56,032 nucleotides of DNA from Gammaproteobacteria bacterium Gsub (GTDB lineage: Bacteria; Pseudomonadota; Gammaproteobacteria; PS1; Pseudothioglobaceae). The position numbers and the translations under genes were made by a program. Below, piece after piece: positions 55,351 through 56,032 of this stretch. The notes under the pieces were generated by a model. The model was not told the DNA's origin and searched no databases. It saw only the letters and a list, made by a program, of their open reading frames with translations. Position 1 is the first letter of the stretch. Each line of letters begins with the position of its first letter. The stretch spans positions 1 to 56,032 of the forward strand of contig JYIN01000006.1 in assembly GCA_002007405.1 (NCBI GenBank), in the 5' to 3' direction.

Positions 55351-55494
55351 ACTATTTTTGTTCAGCACCTAATTTTTAAAGAATCTAAGCTTATTGATAG
55401 CATGATTCATGCCGATGGACAGCAAGGCAGCGGGCTTGTAGATCTTGACTGTAGAGGCGCTTTAGAGTTCATCACGGTAAGAGTGGATTGACTA
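55351..55494 (+). pseudogene. Short open remnant with coding-like composition (unrecognised)
   Basis: A 47-codon frame between stops reads HLIFKESKLIDSMIHADG then QQGSGLVDLDCRGALEFITV and ends RVD. An ATG lies at 55402, without a ribosome-binding site. GC content is higher than in the flanks, which suggests former coding sequence. The frame is followed 18 nt later by a hairpin with a T-run on the plus strand. I do not recognise the family. Confidence 0.25.
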
Positions 55495-55512
55495 TTTAGG
55501 TTTAATAATCGC

Positions 55513-55551
55513 AAGCAAAAAATCTTTATAAAAATTTGCTTGGCATTTTTA
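55513..55551 (+). terminator. Possible plus-strand terminator
   Basis: CAAGCAAA and TTTGCTTG form an 8-bp stem with a loop of about 15 nt, followed by GCATTTTT on the plus strand. It could terminate a transcript from the short remnant frame just before it. Confidence 0.4.
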
Positions 55552-55553
55552 GA

Positions 55554-55584
55554 AAAGAGTCGCTTAAATTTATTATGACTCTTT
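55554..55584 (-). terminator. Likely terminator of the rpmB-rpmG operon
   Basis: AAAGAGTC (55554-55561) and GACTCTTT (55577-55584) form an 8-bp stem with a 15-nt loop directly after the rpmG stop; on the minus strand it is followed by TCT and a run of A, with TTTT at the end of the stem. AT-rich, so moderate support. It is also part of the sequence shared with 10263-10309. Confidence 0.45.
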
Positions 55585-55587
55585 AAA

Positions 55588-55743
55588 TTATTTAATCTTT
55601 GCCTCTTTGTATATCACATGTTTCCTAGCCACAGGGTCAAATTTTTTAACTTCAACTTTTTCTGGATGCAAGCGTTTATTTTTAGTGGTGGTATAAAAAT
55701 GCCCAGTTTTAGCACTGGATGTTAATTTAATTTTCTCTCTCAT
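55588..55743 (-). CDS. rpmG: 50S ribosomal protein L33
   Basis: The start is ATG 55743 ([17 protein letters not shown]), the L33 N terminus; the frame is open 24 codons further upstream into rpmB sequence. It continues [20 protein letters not shown]. The 51-residue, cysteine-free (non-zinc) form. It lies 7 nt after rpmB, the usual pairing. Confidence 0.97.
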   Translation of the reverse strand: MREKIKLTSSAKTGHFYTTTKNKRLHPEKVEVKKFDPVARKHVIYKEAKIK

Positions 55744-55750
55744 CTTAACC

Positions 55751-55987
55751 TCAAACTTTTTCTCCGCGCATGCGAATTTCTGCCAATACTGCGTCAATGC
55801 CTTTTTTATCAACAATACGCAAACCTTTTGCAGACAACTTTAACTTTACAAAACGATTCTCACTCTCTACCCAAAAACGATGCGTGTGTAAATTGGGATA
55901 AAAACGCCTGCGGGTTTTATTATGCGCATGAGACACATTATTACCACTCATTGGGCGTTTGCCCGTTACTTGACATACTCTTGCCAT
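55751..55987 (-). CDS. rpmB: 50S ribosomal protein L28
   Basis: The start is ATG 55987 ([21 protein letters not shown]), two codons inside the longest frame, with AAAGGAGGG upstream. It continues [13 protein letters not shown] and [21 protein letters not shown] in the usual L28 order. The 78-residue length is standard. First gene of the rpmBG pair. Confidence 0.98.
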   Translation of the reverse strand: MARVCQVTGKRPMSGNNVSHAHNKTRRRFYPNLHTHRFWVESENRFVKLKLSAKGLRIVDKKGIDAVLAEIRMRGEKV

Positions 55988-56032
55988 AACCAACTCATCA
56001 AAAATATAAAAAGGAGGGATTATACTTAAAAA

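Larger units (their letters stand above)
55049..55587. other. 539-bp intergenic region between glnD and rpmG
   Basis: No intact gene. It contains a short plus-strand frame at 55351-55494 described below, hairpins at 55513-55542 and 55554-55584, and sequence resembling the 10.2 kb gap. It also has a minus-strand open stretch of about 30 codons around 55180-55275 (WFFGDKQKAIEVRQK) with stops at both ends. It looks like decayed material, possibly from a mobile element, but I recognise no family. Confidence 0.45.

Noticed and set aside
55049-55587. tRNA or other structured RNA gene before rpmG
   Set aside because: No T-loop-like GTTCRA motif with a matching acceptor stem could be found here or in the other large gaps.

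Overview
The window looks like a chromosomal segment of a sulfur-oxidising gammaproteobacterium with a low-GC, fairly compact genome. The best match to what I can see is the SUP05 / Candidatus Thioglobus group, which includes the thiotrophic symbionts of deep-sea mussels and clams. The reasons are a soxXYZAK cluster with a single-haem SoxA, gammaproteobacterial housekeeping genes (lptD, surA, lptF, rnm, yfgM, glnD), AT-rich codon use and many short overlaps between genes. The taxon is an inference; no rRNA gene is present to test it. I saw no tRNA, rRNA, CRISPR array, prophage or intact insertion sequence.

Layout. 1-7970 (+): a surface-polysaccharide cluster entered in mid-operon, with the end of an upstream gene, two glycosyltransferases, galE, an SDR sugar dehydrogenase/reductase, a small initiating phosphosugar transferase, a lone TolC-like outer-membrane protein and a FlaA1/WbpM-type nucleotide-sugar 4,6-dehydratase. 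It meets glmS (-), which makes glucosamine-6-P for the same sugar supply. 10362-15580 (+): rnm, a YciO-type protein, alaS and a ThiI-like PP-loop/NFACT-R protein. 15607-16073 (-): thiS and a CxxC metal-binding protein. 16184-21696 (+): carA, mlaA, carB, greA. Then xerD (-), and alr, cpdA, a 5'-nucleotidase, hisS, yfgM, der and trpE (+).

30791-33256 (+): soxX, soxY, soxZ, soxA and soxK, closed by a strong terminator. These encode the SoxXA cytochrome, the SoxYZ sulfur carrier and the SoxXA-binding protein of periplasmic thiosulfate oxidation; soxB and soxCD are not in the window. 33547-38530 (-): malic enzyme and a three-subunit succinate:quinone oxidoreductase with a single five-helix cytochrome b subunit, plus a TPR-like protein. 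38772-39614 (-): a decapitated autotransporter beta-barrel, probably a pseudogene. 39937-46788 (+): lptD, surA, rlmB, yceD, rpmF, plsX, fabH (envelope biogenesis and fatty-acid start). 46785-55987 (-): ispA, xseB, pcnB, queF, lptF, rho, trxA, glnD, rpmG, rpmB.

The most notable non-coding signal is a dispersed family of AT-rich palindromes built on the half-site AGACCTTTGCATAA and its inverse. There are at least five clear copies and two degenerate ones, all between genes. Some are bare 28-29 bp palindromes; others are 75-165 bp elements with inverted ends and internal hairpins. They look like small non-autonomous mobile elements (MITE-like) or their excision scars. A second diverged sequence is shared between the gaps before rnm and before rpmG.
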